DNA of 64,000 nucleotides, from NCBI GenBank assembly GCA_020073615.1, contig JAIQEX010000010.1, forward strand, positions 1-64,000, given 5' to 3'. Shown one piece after another: positions 16,493-26,489 of the stretch (position 1 is its first letter; every line of letters starts with the position of its first letter). A program made the position numbers and the translations under genes. The notes below the pieces were generated by a model. It made no database searches and had not been told where the DNA came from. It was given only the letters and a program-made list of their open reading frames with translations. The DNA comes from Terriglobia bacterium (lineage in GTDB: Bacteria; Acidobacteriota; Terriglobia; Bryobacterales; Bryobacteraceae).

Positions 16493-17248
16493 ATGATCGA
16501 CATTCACAGCCACATTCTGTTCGGCGTCGACGACGGTCCCGAAACCCTGGAGGAATCCCTGGCCATGGTGCGCATGGCCGCCGCCTGCGGCACCACCGAC
16601 ATGGTGGCCACTGCCCACGCCAACCTCAAATACGAGTTCGATGCGCAGGCGGTGGAGCGCAAGGTGGCCCAGTTGCAGGAGGCGGTGGGTCCGTCTCCGC
16701 GCATTCACTATGGCTGCGAATTGCATCTGACGCTGGAGAACGTGGAAGACGCCGTGCGGTCGCCGGGAAAATACTCCATCGGCCATCGCGGCTACGTGCT
16801 GGTGGAGTTTTCCGATTTCCTGGTTCCCAAAACCACGCCGCAGGTCTTCGCGCGGATGATGGAGGCCGGCCTGCGCCCCATTGTGGCGCACCCCGAGCGC
16901 AATCCGATCATGCAGAAGCGGCTGTCGGAATTGGAGGGGTGGGTCCGGCAAGGCGCCCTCCTGCAAGTGACCGCGCAATCGTTTTTCGGCCGCTTCGGCC
17001 GCTCGGCTAAGGCCTCCGCGCACGACCTGATGGGCCGCGGCCTGGTCCACTTCCTGGCCAGCGACGCGCACCATGCCGAGCACCGGCCTCCAGGTCTCGA
17101 CGAGGCACGCGAGTACGTCGCGCGCAATTTCGGAGCCCCGGCGGCGCGGCGCGTGCTCGAAGAGAATCCGCGTGCCGTCCTGGCCGGCGAACCTCTCCCG
17201 CCCGTCCCGATTGCCATCAAGCGGCGGAAGCGGTTTCTGCTCTGGTAG
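16493..17248 (+). CDS. CpsB/YwqE-like PHP-family protein tyrosine phosphatase
   Basis: A 251-residue cytoplasmic metal-dependent phosphatase of the PHP fold. The N-terminal metal motif is [16 protein letters not shown] (H5, H7). Further ligands are TAHAN, GCELHLT, AHPERNP and [10 protein letters not shown]. In capsule and exopolysaccharide systems these enzymes dephosphorylate the BY-kinase that controls chain length. No Wzz/BY-kinase or polysaccharide gene is in the window. The link here is to the upstream two-component system, which suggests a signalling or envelope-polysaccharide output. Length and motifs are normal for the family. Confidence 0.85.
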   Translation: MIDIHSHILFGVDDGPETLEESLAMVRMAAACGTTDMVATAHANLKYEFDAQAVERKVAQLQEAVGPSPRIHYGCELHLTLENVEDAVRSPGKYSIGHRGYVLVEFSDFLVPKTTPQVFARMMEAGLRPIVAHPERNPIMQKRLSELEGWVRQGALLQVTAQSFFGRFGRSAKASAHDLMGRGLVHFLASDAHHAEHRPPGLDEAREYVARNFGAPAARRVLEENPRAVLAGEPLPPVPIAIKRRKRFLLW

Positions 17249-17336
17249 GCGCGAGCGTTCGGGACGGCACAGAACCGCGGCCTGCGCCGAAGCGCGCGCC
17301 CGGCAATTGTTCGATCATAGAGCAAAGGATGCTGTG

Positions 17337-19730
17337 ATGATCGAAACCCAAACCCCCGTATCCACCACCGCGCCGGGGCCGCTCACGGCCGAGGAATTGC
17401 GCCGCATGGACGCTTACTGGCGCGCGGCGAACTATCTGTCGGTTGGGCAGATCTACCTGTACGACAACCCCCTGCTGAAGACGCCGCTCAAGCTGGAGCA
17501 CATCAAGCCGCGCCTGTTGGGCCACTGGGGCACCACTCCCGGCCTCAACCTGATCTACGTGCACTGCAACCGGCTGATCCGGAAATACGACCTCGACATG
17601 ATCTATATCGCCGGCCCCGGTCACGGCGGCCCGGGCCTGGTGGCGAACACCTACCTGGAGGGCAGCTACAGCGAATTCTGGCCCCACGTGCAGGAGAACG
17701 AGGCGGGCATGAAGCGGCTGTTCCACCAGTTTTCGTTTCCCGGCGGCATTCCCAGCCACGTGGCGCCCGAGACGCCGGGCTCCATTCACGAGGGCGGGGA
17801 ACTGGGCTACGCCCTGCTGCACGCCTATGGCGCCGTCTTCGATAACCCCGGCCTGTTCGTCTGTTGCGTGATCGGCGACGGCGAGGCGGAAACGGGTGCG
17901 CTGGCCGCAAGCTGGCACTCCAACAAGTTCCACAACCCGGCGCGCGACGGCGCCGTGATTCCCATTCTCCACCTCAACGGCTACAAGATCGCCGGTCCGA
18001 CCGTCCTGGCCCGCGTGAGCCGCGAGGAGCTGACGGACCTGTTCAAAGGCTACGGATACAGCCCGCACTTCGTCGAGGGCGACGATCCCGCGGCCGTGCA
18101 CCAGTTACTGGCCGGCACGCTCGACGCCATCGTGGCCGAGATCCACGACATCCAGCGGGACGCCCGCGCCGAGGGCGCGCGCGAGCGCCGTCCGTGGCCG
18201 ATGGTGGTCTTGCGCACTCCGAAAGGCTGGACCGGCCCGAAGGTCGTTGACGGAGTGCAGATCGAAGGCACGTTCCGCGCCCACCAGGTGCCGGTGACGG
18301 AGATGGCCGCCAAGCCGAAGCACATCAAAATCCTCGAAGACTGGATGAAGAGCTATCGTCCCGAGGAGCTGTTCGATGGCCACGGAAAGCTGATTCCCGA
18401 GCTGGCCGCGCTGGCTCCCCAGGGCGCGCGGAGAATGGGCGCCAACCCCAACGCCAACGGCGGCCTGCTTCTGAAGGAGCTCAACCTGCCGGACTTCCGC
18501 GATTACGCCGTGAAGGTCCCCAAGCCCGGCACGGTAACGGCCGAGGCGACGCGCGTCATGGGCCGCATGCTGCGCGACGTCATGAAGCTCAACATGGAGG
18601 CGCGCAACTTCCGCGTGATGGGTCCGGACGAGACCGCCTCCAATCGCCTGGACGCGCTGTTCGAAGTGACGGACCGCGTCTCCACCGCCGAAATACTGGC
18701 CAATGACGACCACGTCGGCCGCGATGGCCGCGTCATGGAGGTGCTCAGCGAACACATGTGCGAGGGCTGGCTGGAAGGGTACCTGCTCACCGGCCGGCAC
18801 GGATTCTTCTCGTGCTACGAAGCCTTCATCCACATCATCGACTCCATGTTCAACCAGCACGCCAAGTGGCTCAAGGTCACGCGCCACATTCCCTGGCGGC
18901 GTTCCATTGCGTCCCTGAACTACCTGCTGACCTCGCACGTCTGGCGGCAGGACCACAACGGCTTCAGCCACCAGGACCCCGGCTTTCTCGATCACGTGGT
19001 GAACAAGAAGGCGGACGTGGTGCGCGTGTACCTGCCGCCCGACGCCAACACGCTGCTTTCCGTGACGGACCACTGTTTGCGCAGCCGGCACTACGTGAAC
19101 GTGATTGTGGCGGGCAAGCAGCCCTCGCTGCAATGGCTGGATATGGACCAAGCGGTCACGCACTGCACGGCGGGAATCGGCATCTGGGGCTGGGCCTCGA
19201 ACGACCAGGGCAAGGAGCCCGACCTGGTGATGGCCTGCTGCGGCGATGTTCCCACGCTGGAGACGCTGGCCGCGGTGGACCTGCTGCGCAAGAACCTGCC
19301 GGACCTCAAGATCCGCGTGGTGAACGTGGTGGACCTCATGACCCTGCAGCCTGCCTCGGAGCATCCCCACGGCCTCTCGGACCGCGAATTCGATTCCATG
19401 TTCACCGCCGGCAAGCCCGTCGTCTTCGCCTTCCACGGATATCCGTGGCTGATCCACCGCCTCACCTATCGCCGCACCAACCACGACAACATCCACGTGC
19501 GCGGCTACAAAGAGGAGGGCACCACCACAACGCCCTTCGATATGACCGTGCTCAACGATCTCGACCGCTTCCACTTGGCGGGCGACGCGGTGGACCGCGT
19601 GCCGCGCCTGCGCGACGTAGCGGCGCATTTCAAACAGCACCTGCGCGACAAGCTGATCGAGCACAAACAGTACATCGTCAAACACGGCGACGATCTGCCC
19701 GAAGTGCGCGATTGGAAATGGCCGTATTAA
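17337..19730 (+). CDS. xfp: Phosphoketolase (XFP family)
   Basis: A 797-residue thiamine-diphosphate enzyme that cleaves xylulose 5-phosphate (and often fructose 6-phosphate) with phosphate to give acetyl phosphate and an aldose phosphate. Family hallmarks are [58 protein letters not shown], the ThDP-binding GDGEAETG, and [20 protein letters not shown] near the end. I chose the ATG at 17337 because AAGGA lies eight bases upstream and the protein then matches the usual length of about 790. Acetate kinase follows, so acetyl phosphate can be turned directly into ATP and acetate. Confidence 0.95.
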   Translation: MIETQTPVSTTAPGPLTAEELRRMDAYWRAANYLSVGQIYLYDNPLLKTPLKLEHIKPRLLGHWGTTPGLNLIYVHCNRLIRKYDLDMIYIAGPGHGGPGLVANTYLEGSYSEFWPHVQENEAGMKRLFHQFSFPGGIPSHVAPETPGSIHEGGELGYALLHAYGAVFDNPGLFVCCVIGDGEAETGALAASWHSNKFHNPARDGAVIPILHLNGYKIAGPTVLARVSREELTDLFKGYGYSPHFVEGDDPAAVHQLLAGTLDAIVAEIHDIQRDARAEGARERRPWPMVVLRTPKGWTGPKVVDGVQIEGTFRAHQVPVTEMAAKPKHIKILEDWMKSYRPEELFDGHGKLIPELAALAPQGARRMGANPNANGGLLLKELNLPDFRDYAVKVPKPGTVTAEATRVMGRMLRDVMKLNMEARNFRVMGPDETASNRLDALFEVTDRVSTAEILANDDHVGRDGRVMEVLSEHMCEGWLEGYLLTGRHGFFSCYEAFIHIIDSMFNQHAKWLKVTRHIPWRRSIASLNYLLTSHVWRQDHNGFSHQDPGFLDHVVNKKADVVRVYLPPDANTLLSVTDHCLRSRHYVNVIVAGKQPSLQWLDMDQAVTHCTAGIGIWGWASNDQGKEPDLVMACCGDVPTLETLAAVDLLRKNLPDLKIRVVNVVDLMTLQPASEHPHGLSDREFDSMFTAGKPVVFAFHGYPWLIHRLTYRRTNHDNIHVRGYKEEGTTTTPFDMTVLNDLDRFHLAGDAVDRVPRLRDVAAHFKQHLRDKLIEHKQYIVKHGDDLPEVRDWKWPY

Positions 19731-19991
19731 GTGGGGTAGGCCCCCTGGCCTGCCCCCATGGCCGGAAGGGCCACCGAAAAGGCGGCGAGAAGGCGGGTTA
19801 CCAACCCGCCGCGGGATTCCATCCCGCCCCACATGGGCTGGCGCTGCCCACACGGCGAGGCTTTCAACCGTATTTCATTTCGCGCCGGCGCGCAACGATG
19901 CCATTGAAAAGCCCGCGCGTCGGGATTTTCAACCGTGCCCCGGTAACGAAATGCCCGCTTCGCGCCGGGCAGGCCAGGAGGCCTACCCCAC
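19731..19991. repeat. Repeat with inverted arms between phosphoketolase and acetate kinase
   Basis: The left arm GTGGGGTAGGCCCCCTGGCC (19731 on) and the right arm ending GGCCAGGAGGCCTACCCCAC (19972-19991) are inverted copies of about 25 bp. Inner pairs such as GGCGGGTTACC/AACCCGCC add secondary structure. A third solo arm is at 37035-37058, so the arm is dispersed. The right arm runs to within one base of the ackA ATG and carries its only AGGAGG. Confidence 0.7.
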
Positions 19992-19992
19992 C

Positions 19993-21216
19993 ATGAAAAT
20001 CCTCGCCCTGAACGGAGGGTCCAGCAGCTTCAAAGCGAGCCTGTTCGAGCTGGCCGGCTCCCCTCCGGCCGCCGCGCCGCCTCCGCTGTGGGATGCGCGC
20101 GTCGATTTCAAACACCACGAGGGCTCGGCCGAGATCCGCATCGCCGCCGCCGACGGCGCGCCGCTCCACCAGACCATCGCCGTGGCATCCCCGCTGGCCG
20201 CGCTCGAGCCGCTCCTGGCCATGCTGTGGAGCGGCGCCGCGCGCGCCGTTGCGGACCGCGCGGAGATCGCCGCTATCGGCCACAGGATCGTCCACGGCGG
20301 CAAAGCCTTCCGCCAGAGCACGCGCATCTCGCCCGATGTAATGGCCGCCATCGCGCGGCTGGCCAGTTTCGCGCCGGAACATAACCGCCTGGAGGTGGAG
20401 GCCATCGAGGAAGCGGAACGGATCTTCGGGCCCGCCACGCCGCAGGTGGCGGTGTTCGATACCGCGTTCCATGCCACCCTGCCGCCCGCGGCCTACGTCT
20501 ATCCGGGGCCTTATGACTGGCTCGCCGAGGGCACGCGCCGCTACGGCTTCCACGGCATCAGCCATCAGTACGTATCGCGCCGCGCTGCCGAAATTCTGGG
20601 ACGCGATTTGCACTCGCTGCGCATGATCGCCTGCCACCTGGGCAGCGGCTGCTCGCTGGCGGCGATCTCCGGCGGAGAGAGCGTCGATACCACCATGGGC
20701 TTCACGCCGCTCGAAGGCCTCATGATGGGGACGCGCTCGGGCTCCATCGATCCCGGCATCCTGATCCATCTGGTGCGCCACTGCGGGTACCGCGCCGAGG
20801 ACCTGGACCGCGTCCTGAACCAGGAATCCGGCTTGAAGGGCCTCTCCGGGATCTCCGGAGACATGCGCGACATCCTGTCGGCGATGGCCGCGGGCCACGA
20901 GCGCGCGCGCCTGGCTTTCGACGTCTACGTGCACCGCTTGTGCGCCTCCATAGGCGCCATGACGGCCAGCCTCCGCGGCCTCGACGCGCTGGTGTTCACC
21001 GCCGGCGTGGGCGAGAACTGCGCGCCGCTGCGGGCGGCGGCCTGCGAGACGCTCGCGTTTCTAGGGATGAAAATCGACCCCGTGAAGAATGATCACGCCG
21101 CGGAGGGAGATGCGGACATCGCGGCGGCCGATTCGGCCATACGCATCGTGGTGGTGCGTACCCAGGAGGAGTGGGAAATTGCCAAAGAGTGCGCCCGGGT
21201 CCTGACCGGCGGGTGA
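19993..21216 (+). CDS. ackA: Acetate kinase
   Basis: A 407-residue ASKHA-fold kinase that converts acetyl phosphate and ADP to acetate and ATP. The N-terminal motif is LALNGGSSSFKASLFE. Downstream motifs are GHRIVHGGKAF, FDTAFHATLPP, YGFHGISHQYVSRRA, CHLGSGCSLAAISGG, TMGFTPLEGLMMGTRSG and FTAGVGEN, all in family order. The start at 19993 is placed at MKILALNGG. The only ribosome-binding sequence is the AGGAGG inside the repeat arm, 12 bases upstream. It completes a phosphoketolase/acetate kinase route with the preceding gene. No phosphotransacetylase is nearby. Confidence 0.94.
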   Translation: MKILALNGGSSSFKASLFELAGSPPAAAPPPLWDARVDFKHHEGSAEIRIAAADGAPLHQTIAVASPLAALEPLLAMLWSGAARAVADRAEIAAIGHRIVHGGKAFRQSTRISPDVMAAIARLASFAPEHNRLEVEAIEEAERIFGPATPQVAVFDTAFHATLPPAAYVYPGPYDWLAEGTRRYGFHGISHQYVSRRAAEILGRDLHSLRMIACHLGSGCSLAAISGGESVDTTMGFTPLEGLMMGTRSGSIDPGILIHLVRHCGYRAEDLDRVLNQESGLKGLSGISGDMRDILSAMAAGHERARLAFDVYVHRLCASIGAMTASLRGLDALVFTAGVGENCAPLRAAACETLAFLGMKIDPVKNDHAAEGDADIAAADSAIRIVVVRTQEEWEIAKECARVLTGG

Positions 21217-21245
21217 CAATACGGAATAGAGGGCGCCTCGCCGGT

Positions 21246-22070
21246 CTACTTCGCCGGTGAGACGCTCTTGATCTTCAAGGCAACCTGTCCGCTTTCGGTG
21301 GAATAACCCAGGTACTCAAACTGAACGTGATAGGCATCGCGGAATTCCGTGAAAGCCTTGTACTCGCCGTTTAACTTCCATCCGGGATACAAGAAAAACT
21401 CATCGAACTGGATGATCGTGCCCGGAACCATTCTATCGGCCAGCCCCTCCAGCACGGTCTTTGTGGACGAATAAAGATCGGCATCCATATGAACGAACGC
21501 GAGAGGACCGCTGAATCGCCCCTTCCACCCGGGCAGCACCTGATCGAACCAGCCCTTGTGCAGCACCACATTCGGCCGCACGCGCGGCAGATCCATCCTG
21601 GCAAACGTTCCCTTCGGCATGCCTTCCCGCCAGTTTTCGGGCAAGCCTTCAAAAGAATCGAAACCATGGATCGGCTTCTGCGGAATCAGGGATGCAATGT
21701 AGTTAATCGTGCCGCCGGTGGCTACCCCGAATTCGCAGTACAGACCATCGGCGACGGTGACGGCTTCAATCGATTTCTTCAGTAGTTCACGCCTGGTCCC
21801 GCATGCCTGCAAAGCCGGCATGTACTCATCGATGAAGCGGGCCGAGTCCTCGCTGGCCATGCGAAGCCGGAGGTCGTACATTGTATTCGGATAGCCGGCA
21901 TCGTGAATCTCAGCCTTCACGGATCGGGCCATAGGTAACACTACGAGAAAGGTGTAGGCGCTGAACACCAGAACCGAACCAATCACTACAAGGGTCCAGT
22001 CGCGTTTCACGGGTTGCTGCTCCAGGGAGGACATAATCCTCTCTTGAGCGTAGCCAGCTATGGCGGGCAT
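21246..22070 (-). CDS. TylF/MycF-like SAM-dependent O-methyltransferase with N-terminal membrane anchor
   Basis: A class I methyltransferase of about 274 residues. One membrane helix near the N-terminus (LVVIGSVLVFSAYTFLVVLPM) is followed by the catalytic domain. The SAM-binding loop is YCEFGVATGGTINYIA, then HGFDSFEGLPENW, and the TylF-type metal-site motif FVHMDADLYSSTKTVL with FDEFFLYPGW. Macrocin O-methyltransferases act on sugar hydroxyls; the target here is unknown. The start at 22070 has AGAGGA six bases upstream. An internal ATG at 22034 is possible. It converges with ackA. Confidence 0.83.
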   Translation of the reverse strand: MPAIAGYAQERIMSSLEQQPVKRDWTLVVIGSVLVFSAYTFLVVLPMARSVKAEIHDAGYPNTMYDLRLRMASEDSARFIDEYMPALQACGTRRELLKKSIEAVTVADGLYCEFGVATGGTINYIASLIPQKPIHGFDSFEGLPENWREGMPKGTFARMDLPRVRPNVVLHKGWFDQVLPGWKGRFSGPLAFVHMDADLYSSTKTVLEGLADRMVPGTIIQFDEFFLYPGWKLNGEYKAFTEFRDAYHVQFEYLGYSTESGQVALKIKSVSPAK

Positions 22071-22211
22071 CACCAGTCCTCTTCGGTTAATTAATCAGCC
22101 GAGGACGCAGAATCCCAGAGCGCCCGATTCACGCTACGGCGCGATCGCATCGCCATGGGAGGTGATCTTTCAGGACTTGGGGTTCAGGCTTTCGCCCTTA
22201 TCCGCCTCTCC

Positions 22212-22448
22212 CTACACCTTCTCCTGTTCTTTGCGCCGCGCCGCCCAGTATTTCTTCATGCGGGCGGAAACATCCTGACGTTCCTTCAGGTCCATCGACT
22301 TTCGGCCTCGACGCTTGGTATCGTCCGACGCCGCCGATGGAGGTGCCGCCTTGTGCTGCAACCCCTCAAGCAGGGAGATGGCCTGCTCCAGGGTCGCCTT
22401 CTGCGCATATAGCTCGCGAATGACGTTTTCTAGATCCATGGCATTCAA
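22212..22448 (-). CDS. Small helical hypothetical protein
   Basis: A 78-residue charged protein. The N-terminal part is a coiled-coil-like helix (LENVIRELYAQKATLEQAISLLEGL), the middle is a flexible Ala/Pro/Ser stretch, and the end is basic (KRRGRKSMDLKERQDVSARM, KKYWAARRKEQ). The basic tail could bind nucleic acid. I do not recognise a named family. It stands alone between the methyltransferase and the propeller kinase. Confidence 0.6.
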   Translation of the reverse strand: MNAMDLENVIRELYAQKATLEQAISLLEGLQHKAAPPSAASDDTKRRGRKSMDLKERQDVSARMKKYWAARRKEQEKV

Positions 22449-22716
22449 AATTTAAAGACTGGCCCAAGATTCAAACGATCTTTTCCGTGCCGGGGAGCCC
22501 GGTATCAGTCCCAATTTCGTTCCGTAGCAACTAAGTTCGCTTCGTTCGTGATAGAAAGCGCAAGTCTAACATGCCGCGATGACGCAGTGAGCCAAAATTC
22601 GCCCAGAGTAAGGGGAAAACCTGAGTTTACGTTAGTTTACGTACAAACAGCTTCCGGGACGGCGACTTGATTAATGCAGTTAAGCAAGATAGCTGAATCA
22701 AACGGCCCGCCGCCCT
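22449..22716. other. Intergenic stretch without recognisable gene
   Basis: This stretch has visibly lower GC than the neighbouring genes. No ORF of convincing composition is present. The only structure seen is the short tandem GTTTACGTTAGTTTACGTAC near 22632. It may hold the promoter of the small protein on the minus strand. Confidence 0.4.
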
Positions 22717-25704
22717 TCAACGGCGCAAGCGGCGCGAACCCTTCTGTCCCACGACCACCTCCAGCCTGGTTCCCTGGCCCGGTACGGAATCGACCGTCAG
22801 GCACGCCGCCATCTGCCGGGCGCGCTCGCTCATTCCCGCCAGGCCCCAATGGTTGTTCTTGGCGGCCGCCGCCTGCGGATCGAAACCCACGCCGTCGTCC
22901 TGCACCGCGAGACGGACCTCGTGCGCGGCATACACCAGCTCGAGCGTAATCCGCTGCGGCTTCCCGTGATTCATGGCGTTGGTCATCGCCTCCCGGGCGA
23001 TGATGAACAGGTTGGCCTGCACATCGTAAGGAAGCTCGCGGGCTTTTCCGGTCACTGCCATGTCGAAGCGGATGGGGGTGCCCTCCACGATCTGCCGGGA
23101 CGCCGTCCGCAGCGCTTCCGGCAGCGTGCTGTTCTCCAGCGCGGAAATGCGCATCGCCGAGAGCGCCTGGCGGGCCTCCCGCAAGGAACGGTCGGCTTGC
23201 TCCAGCGCCAGATCCATCCTGCGCTTGCCGGCTTCGGGCGAGTTGGCCATCTGGCGCGAGGCCGCCTCCAGTTGGAATACCACCCCCGCGAATCCCTGCA
23301 GGATGGTGTCGTGCATCTCGCGGGTGACCCTCGTGCGCTCCTGGAGGACCAGCCGGAATCCGGATCGGAGCTGGCGCAGGCGGAGCCGGTGCCCGCCATA
23401 GCCGGCCAGCCCGGCCGCGCTCGCGCACAACGCCAGAAACAGCCACGTCTGGTAAAAGTACGGCTCCGCGCGAAATGCCAGCGCCGCTCCCGTTCGGTTC
23501 CAGACGCCATCGTTGTTGCAGGCGATCACACGGAAGCGATAGTGCCTGGGCGGCAGATTGGCGTAGACGATCTGGCGCCTGGTTCCGGCCTCCACCCAAT
23601 CCTTATCGAAGCCCTCCAGTTTGTAGCGGAAGCGAATCGATTCCGGCTGCGTCAGGCTGAGGGCGGTGTACTCGAATTGGACGGCGCGGCCGCGCAGACC
23701 GATCTCGCGTGCGCGGAGTTCGAGCGGCTTGCCGTCGACCAGCAAATGCTCGATGGCGACCGGCGGAGGCAGCGTGTTGGTGCGAATCGTTCCAGGATCG
23801 ATACTGGCGACGCCGTCTTGCGTATCGATCCAAAGCCGTCCATCGCGCGACCTGGCGATGCGCGGACCGGACATTCCGAATTTGGCCGGACGGATGCCGT
23901 CGCCAGGGCCGTAGGTGGCGAACGCCAGGCGCTGGGGCGCGCCGTCGGCGATTCTCTCCAGGCCGGAAAGTTCGAGCGCCAGCAGGCCCGCGGCAGTTAC
24001 CAGCCACAGGTGGCCGTGCGTGTCCTCGCCGATCGCCTGGATGCCGCCTTCCGGCAGGCCTTGCGCGGTAGTCCATGTTGTCCAGTGTCCCTTGCGAAAC
24101 CGGCTCAGCCCCTGGCCGGTTCCCACCCAGGCGTTATCGAGACTGTCTTCGTAAATCGCCTGCACCGGGCCGGCCGCCAGCCCGTTCGGCGGGTCGTAGG
24201 AATGAACCGATCCGCCGCTCACGACCGCGATGCCGCCTTCGTGATAGCCGATCCATAGATCTCCGCCGCGGCTGGTGTGGAGCTGGTAGATGCTCTTCCC
24301 CGGCGGCAGGCCATCCGGTTTGGCCGGCGCGGGCAGGCCATGCTGCAATTGCCACAGGCCCCGTTGCGCGTCGGCCAGCCAGAGCCCTCCACTGCGGCCG
24401 GCGGTGATGGCGAAGACACGAGTGAGGCGCGTCCCCGCGGTCCCCCGGATCTCCACAAAACGGTTGTGGGACAAGTAGCCCAGCCCGCCGGTCGTGCCCG
24501 CCCAGAGGGTCCCGCGCGCATCCTCGTAGAGAGACAGGACCGTGGCCGGCGGCAGCCCCGCTTCTCGCGCATACGTCGTCACGCGATTGCCGCGCACGCG
24601 GCTGAGTCCGCCGCCAACGGCGGCCACCCAAACGTCTCCGTCCCGAGTGGCGCAAACCGCGGTAATGGAGTTTCCCGCCAGGCCGTCCTGTGTGGACCAA
24701 CGCGCCACCTTCGGCTGCCGGAAGCGGTCCAGGCCATTCGCTGTCCCCACCCACAGATTCCCCTCGCGATCCTCGAACATGGCCGTTATCTCATCGCTCG
24801 ATAGCCCGTCCCGGCGGGTGAAGTGCTCCGTCCCGCCGTTCCGCAGGCACAGCAGACCCCGGTTCATGGTTCCGATCCACAGGTTGCCATCGTGTTCCCG
24901 CAACAGAGCCTTAAAATCATTTCTGAGAGGACCGCTGGCCGGCTCGATTCTGCCGTTGGCAAAGCGGAGGATGCCACTCGTCACGCCGGCGAGGAACAGG
25001 TTCCCGGCGGCATCTCCGGTGATTGAGTCGATCCTGTCGCCCGGGCTGGTGAGGCGGCACTGTTCCGCTCGGCTGCCATTCCAGCGGCAGAAGCCCGCCG
25101 ACGTTCCCACCCAGATCGTGCCGCCGCGGTCCTGAAACAAAGACGGAACTTGAAGGCCTGGCAGCCCGGACTCCCATCCAAACGTCTTGACCGTGCCCTT
25201 TTCGATCAACACGAGTCCGGCGGCGGTCTCTTGCGCGCTACCCGCCCAAAGGCGTCCGGCGCGATCTTCGAGCATGGCCGCAATCGTCTGGCTGGTCAAG
25301 ACATTGCCTCCGGCGCAGGGGACCAGGTGCCCATCGCGCAGCTTGGCGATGCCGCTTTCCGTGCCGATCCATAGACCTCCGTCAGCCGATGCAGCCAGCG
25401 ATTTGATCGCCTCGCCCGGCAGCTTTTCTCCCTGCGGCGGCTTCCAGGCGGCGAAGCGCAGGCCGTCAAACCGGAGCAGCCCCTGGGCTGTTCCCAGCCA
25501 CAGGTAACCGTCGCTGGTCTGGGCCAGAGCCTCCACGCCAGGCACCACGGCGCCCTCCATCTGGGTCCAGCTCGTGTGCAGGTACTGCGTGAGAGACAGT
25601 CCGGGAGTCAGAGCAGAAGCGCAATTGGCGAGCGCGATCAGAGCGGCCGCAGCGGCCGGGAATTGGAGGCATGCCTTCCCTCCGGGTACCGCGCAGGTTT
25701 TCAC
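22717..25704 (-). CDS. Two-component regulator propeller sensor histidine kinase
   Basis: A sensor kinase of about 995 residues. A signal sequence (AAAAALIALANCASA) is followed by many Reg_prop propeller units (GYLWLGTAQGLLRFDG, GGLWIGTESGIAKLRDG, GNLWVGTANGLDRF). A Y_Y_Y domain comes next (YTALSLTQPESIRFRYKLEG), then one membrane helix (TWLFLALCASAAGLAGYGG). The HisKA_3 segment is TREMHDTILQGFAG and the HATPase has REAMTNAMNHGKPQ, DDGVGFD and GLAGMSERARQM. I prefer the GTG at 25704 because AGGAG abuts the ATG at 25713 with no spacing. The divergent NarL-type regulator is the likely partner. Propeller sensors of this type often detect glycans. Confidence 0.88.
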   Translation of the reverse strand: MKTCAVPGGKACLQFPAAAAALIALANCASALTPGLSLTQYLHTSWTQMEGAVVPGVEALAQTSDGYLWLGTAQGLLRFDGLRFAAWKPPQGEKLPGEAIKSLAASADGGLWIGTESGIAKLRDGHLVPCAGGNVLTSQTIAAMLEDRAGRLWAGSAQETAAGLVLIEKGTVKTFGWESGLPGLQVPSLFQDRGGTIWVGTSAGFCRWNGSRAEQCRLTSPGDRIDSITGDAAGNLFLAGVTSGILRFANGRIEPASGPLRNDFKALLREHDGNLWIGTMNRGLLCLRNGGTEHFTRRDGLSSDEITAMFEDREGNLWVGTANGLDRFRQPKVARWSTQDGLAGNSITAVCATRDGDVWVAAVGGGLSRVRGNRVTTYAREAGLPPATVLSLYEDARGTLWAGTTGGLGYLSHNRFVEIRGTAGTRLTRVFAITAGRSGGLWLADAQRGLWQLQHGLPAPAKPDGLPPGKSIYQLHTSRGGDLWIGYHEGGIAVVSGGSVHSYDPPNGLAAGPVQAIYEDSLDNAWVGTGQGLSRFRKGHWTTWTTAQGLPEGGIQAIGEDTHGHLWLVTAAGLLALELSGLERIADGAPQRLAFATYGPGDGIRPAKFGMSGPRIARSRDGRLWIDTQDGVASIDPGTIRTNTLPPPVAIEHLLVDGKPLELRAREIGLRGRAVQFEYTALSLTQPESIRFRYKLEGFDKDWVEAGTRRQIVYANLPPRHYRFRVIACNNDGVWNRTGAALAFRAEPYFYQTWLFLALCASAAGLAGYGGHRLRLRQLRSGFRLVLQERTRVTREMHDTILQGFAGVVFQLEAASRQMANSPEAGKRRMDLALEQADRSLREARQALSAMRISALENSTLPEALRTASRQIVEGTPIRFDMAVTGKARELPYDVQANLFIIAREAMTNAMNHGKPQRITLELVYAAHEVRLAVQDDGVGFDPQAAAAKNNHWGLAGMSERARQMAACLTVDSVPGQGTRLEVVVGQKGSRRLRR

Positions 25705-25776
25705 CCCGGTCATCTCCTGTCGTGAGTGCAGGCACTATTATCGCCCAACAAATCGGGATCGCGATTTCCCATCGGG

Positions 25777-25782
25777 TATAAT
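25777..25782 (+). promoter_or_regulatory. Consensus -10 box (TATAAT) of the NarL-type regulator gene
   Basis: TATAAT lies 29 bases before the ATG at 25812, in the divergent 100-bp gap between kinase and regulator. I see no consensus -35 at the right spacing. Confidence 0.5.
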
Positions 25783-25811
25783 TTAAGGAATTCCCGCAAC
25801 GTTACAAGGAA

Positions 25812-26441
25812 ATGAGTGCCAAGGGTCCTATCACGGTCCTGGTGGTCGACGATCATCCTGTGGTGCGGGATGGCCTGAAGGCCATCATTTCTTCCGAGCC
25901 CGGCATGGAAGTGGTGGGCGACGTGGGCACCGCTGGCGAGGCAGTCGCGGCCTACCTCGTGTTGCGCCCCGCCATAGTGCTGATGGATCTGCTGCTGCCC
26001 GATTTCAGCGGCTCGGAAGCCATCCAACGCATCTGCCAGAGGTCGCCGAATGCCCAGATCATTGTCCTGACGACGGCCGATGGCGATGCCGAAATCTACC
26101 GCGCGCTCGAGGCCGGCGCCCGCGGATATCTGCTGAAGGACATGGTGAGGCGCGAGCTCATCCAGGCCATCCGCCAGGTCTGTGCCGGGCAGCGGTACAT
26201 CCCCGCGCAAGTGGGAGCGCGCATCGCCGAGAACCTTCCCCGGCCGGATATCACCGCGCGCGAGATCGAAGTGCTGCAACTGATCGCTTCCGGTTTTCGG
26301 AATAAAGAAATAGCGCACCGGCTAGGGGTCACCGAAGCCACCGTCAACGCCCACATCAAGCATTGCCTGGCGAAGCTCAGCGCCACCGACCGCACTCACG
26401 CCGTTATGGTGGCGCTGCGCCGCGGCATCATTCATCTGTAG
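25812..26441 (+). CDS. NarL/FixJ-family response regulator
   Basis: A 209-residue regulator. The receiver has D13-D14 and phospho-acceptor D59 (VLMDLLLPDFSG). A LuxR-type HTH lies at about 145-205 (ITAREIEVLQLIASGFRNKE, HRLGVTEATVNAHIKHCLAK). It is divergent from the propeller sensor kinase, its probable partner, and directly upstream of the lasso-peptide locus on the same strand with a 124-nt gap. That position makes it a candidate regulator of the locus, an inference from location only. Confidence 0.9.
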   Translation: MSAKGPITVLVVDDHPVVRDGLKAIISSEPGMEVVGDVGTAGEAVAAYLVLRPAIVLMDLLLPDFSGSEAIQRICQRSPNAQIIVLTTADGDAEIYRALEAGARGYLLKDMVRRELIQAIRQVCAGQRYIPAQVGARIAENLPRPDITAREIEVLQLIASGFRNKEIAHRLGVTEATVNAHIKHCLAKLSATDRTHAVMVALRRGIIHL

Positions 26442-26489
26442 CCGATCACTGAACGCCGATAGCCGGCCGCTCCCGCTTAGCCCCCGCTA

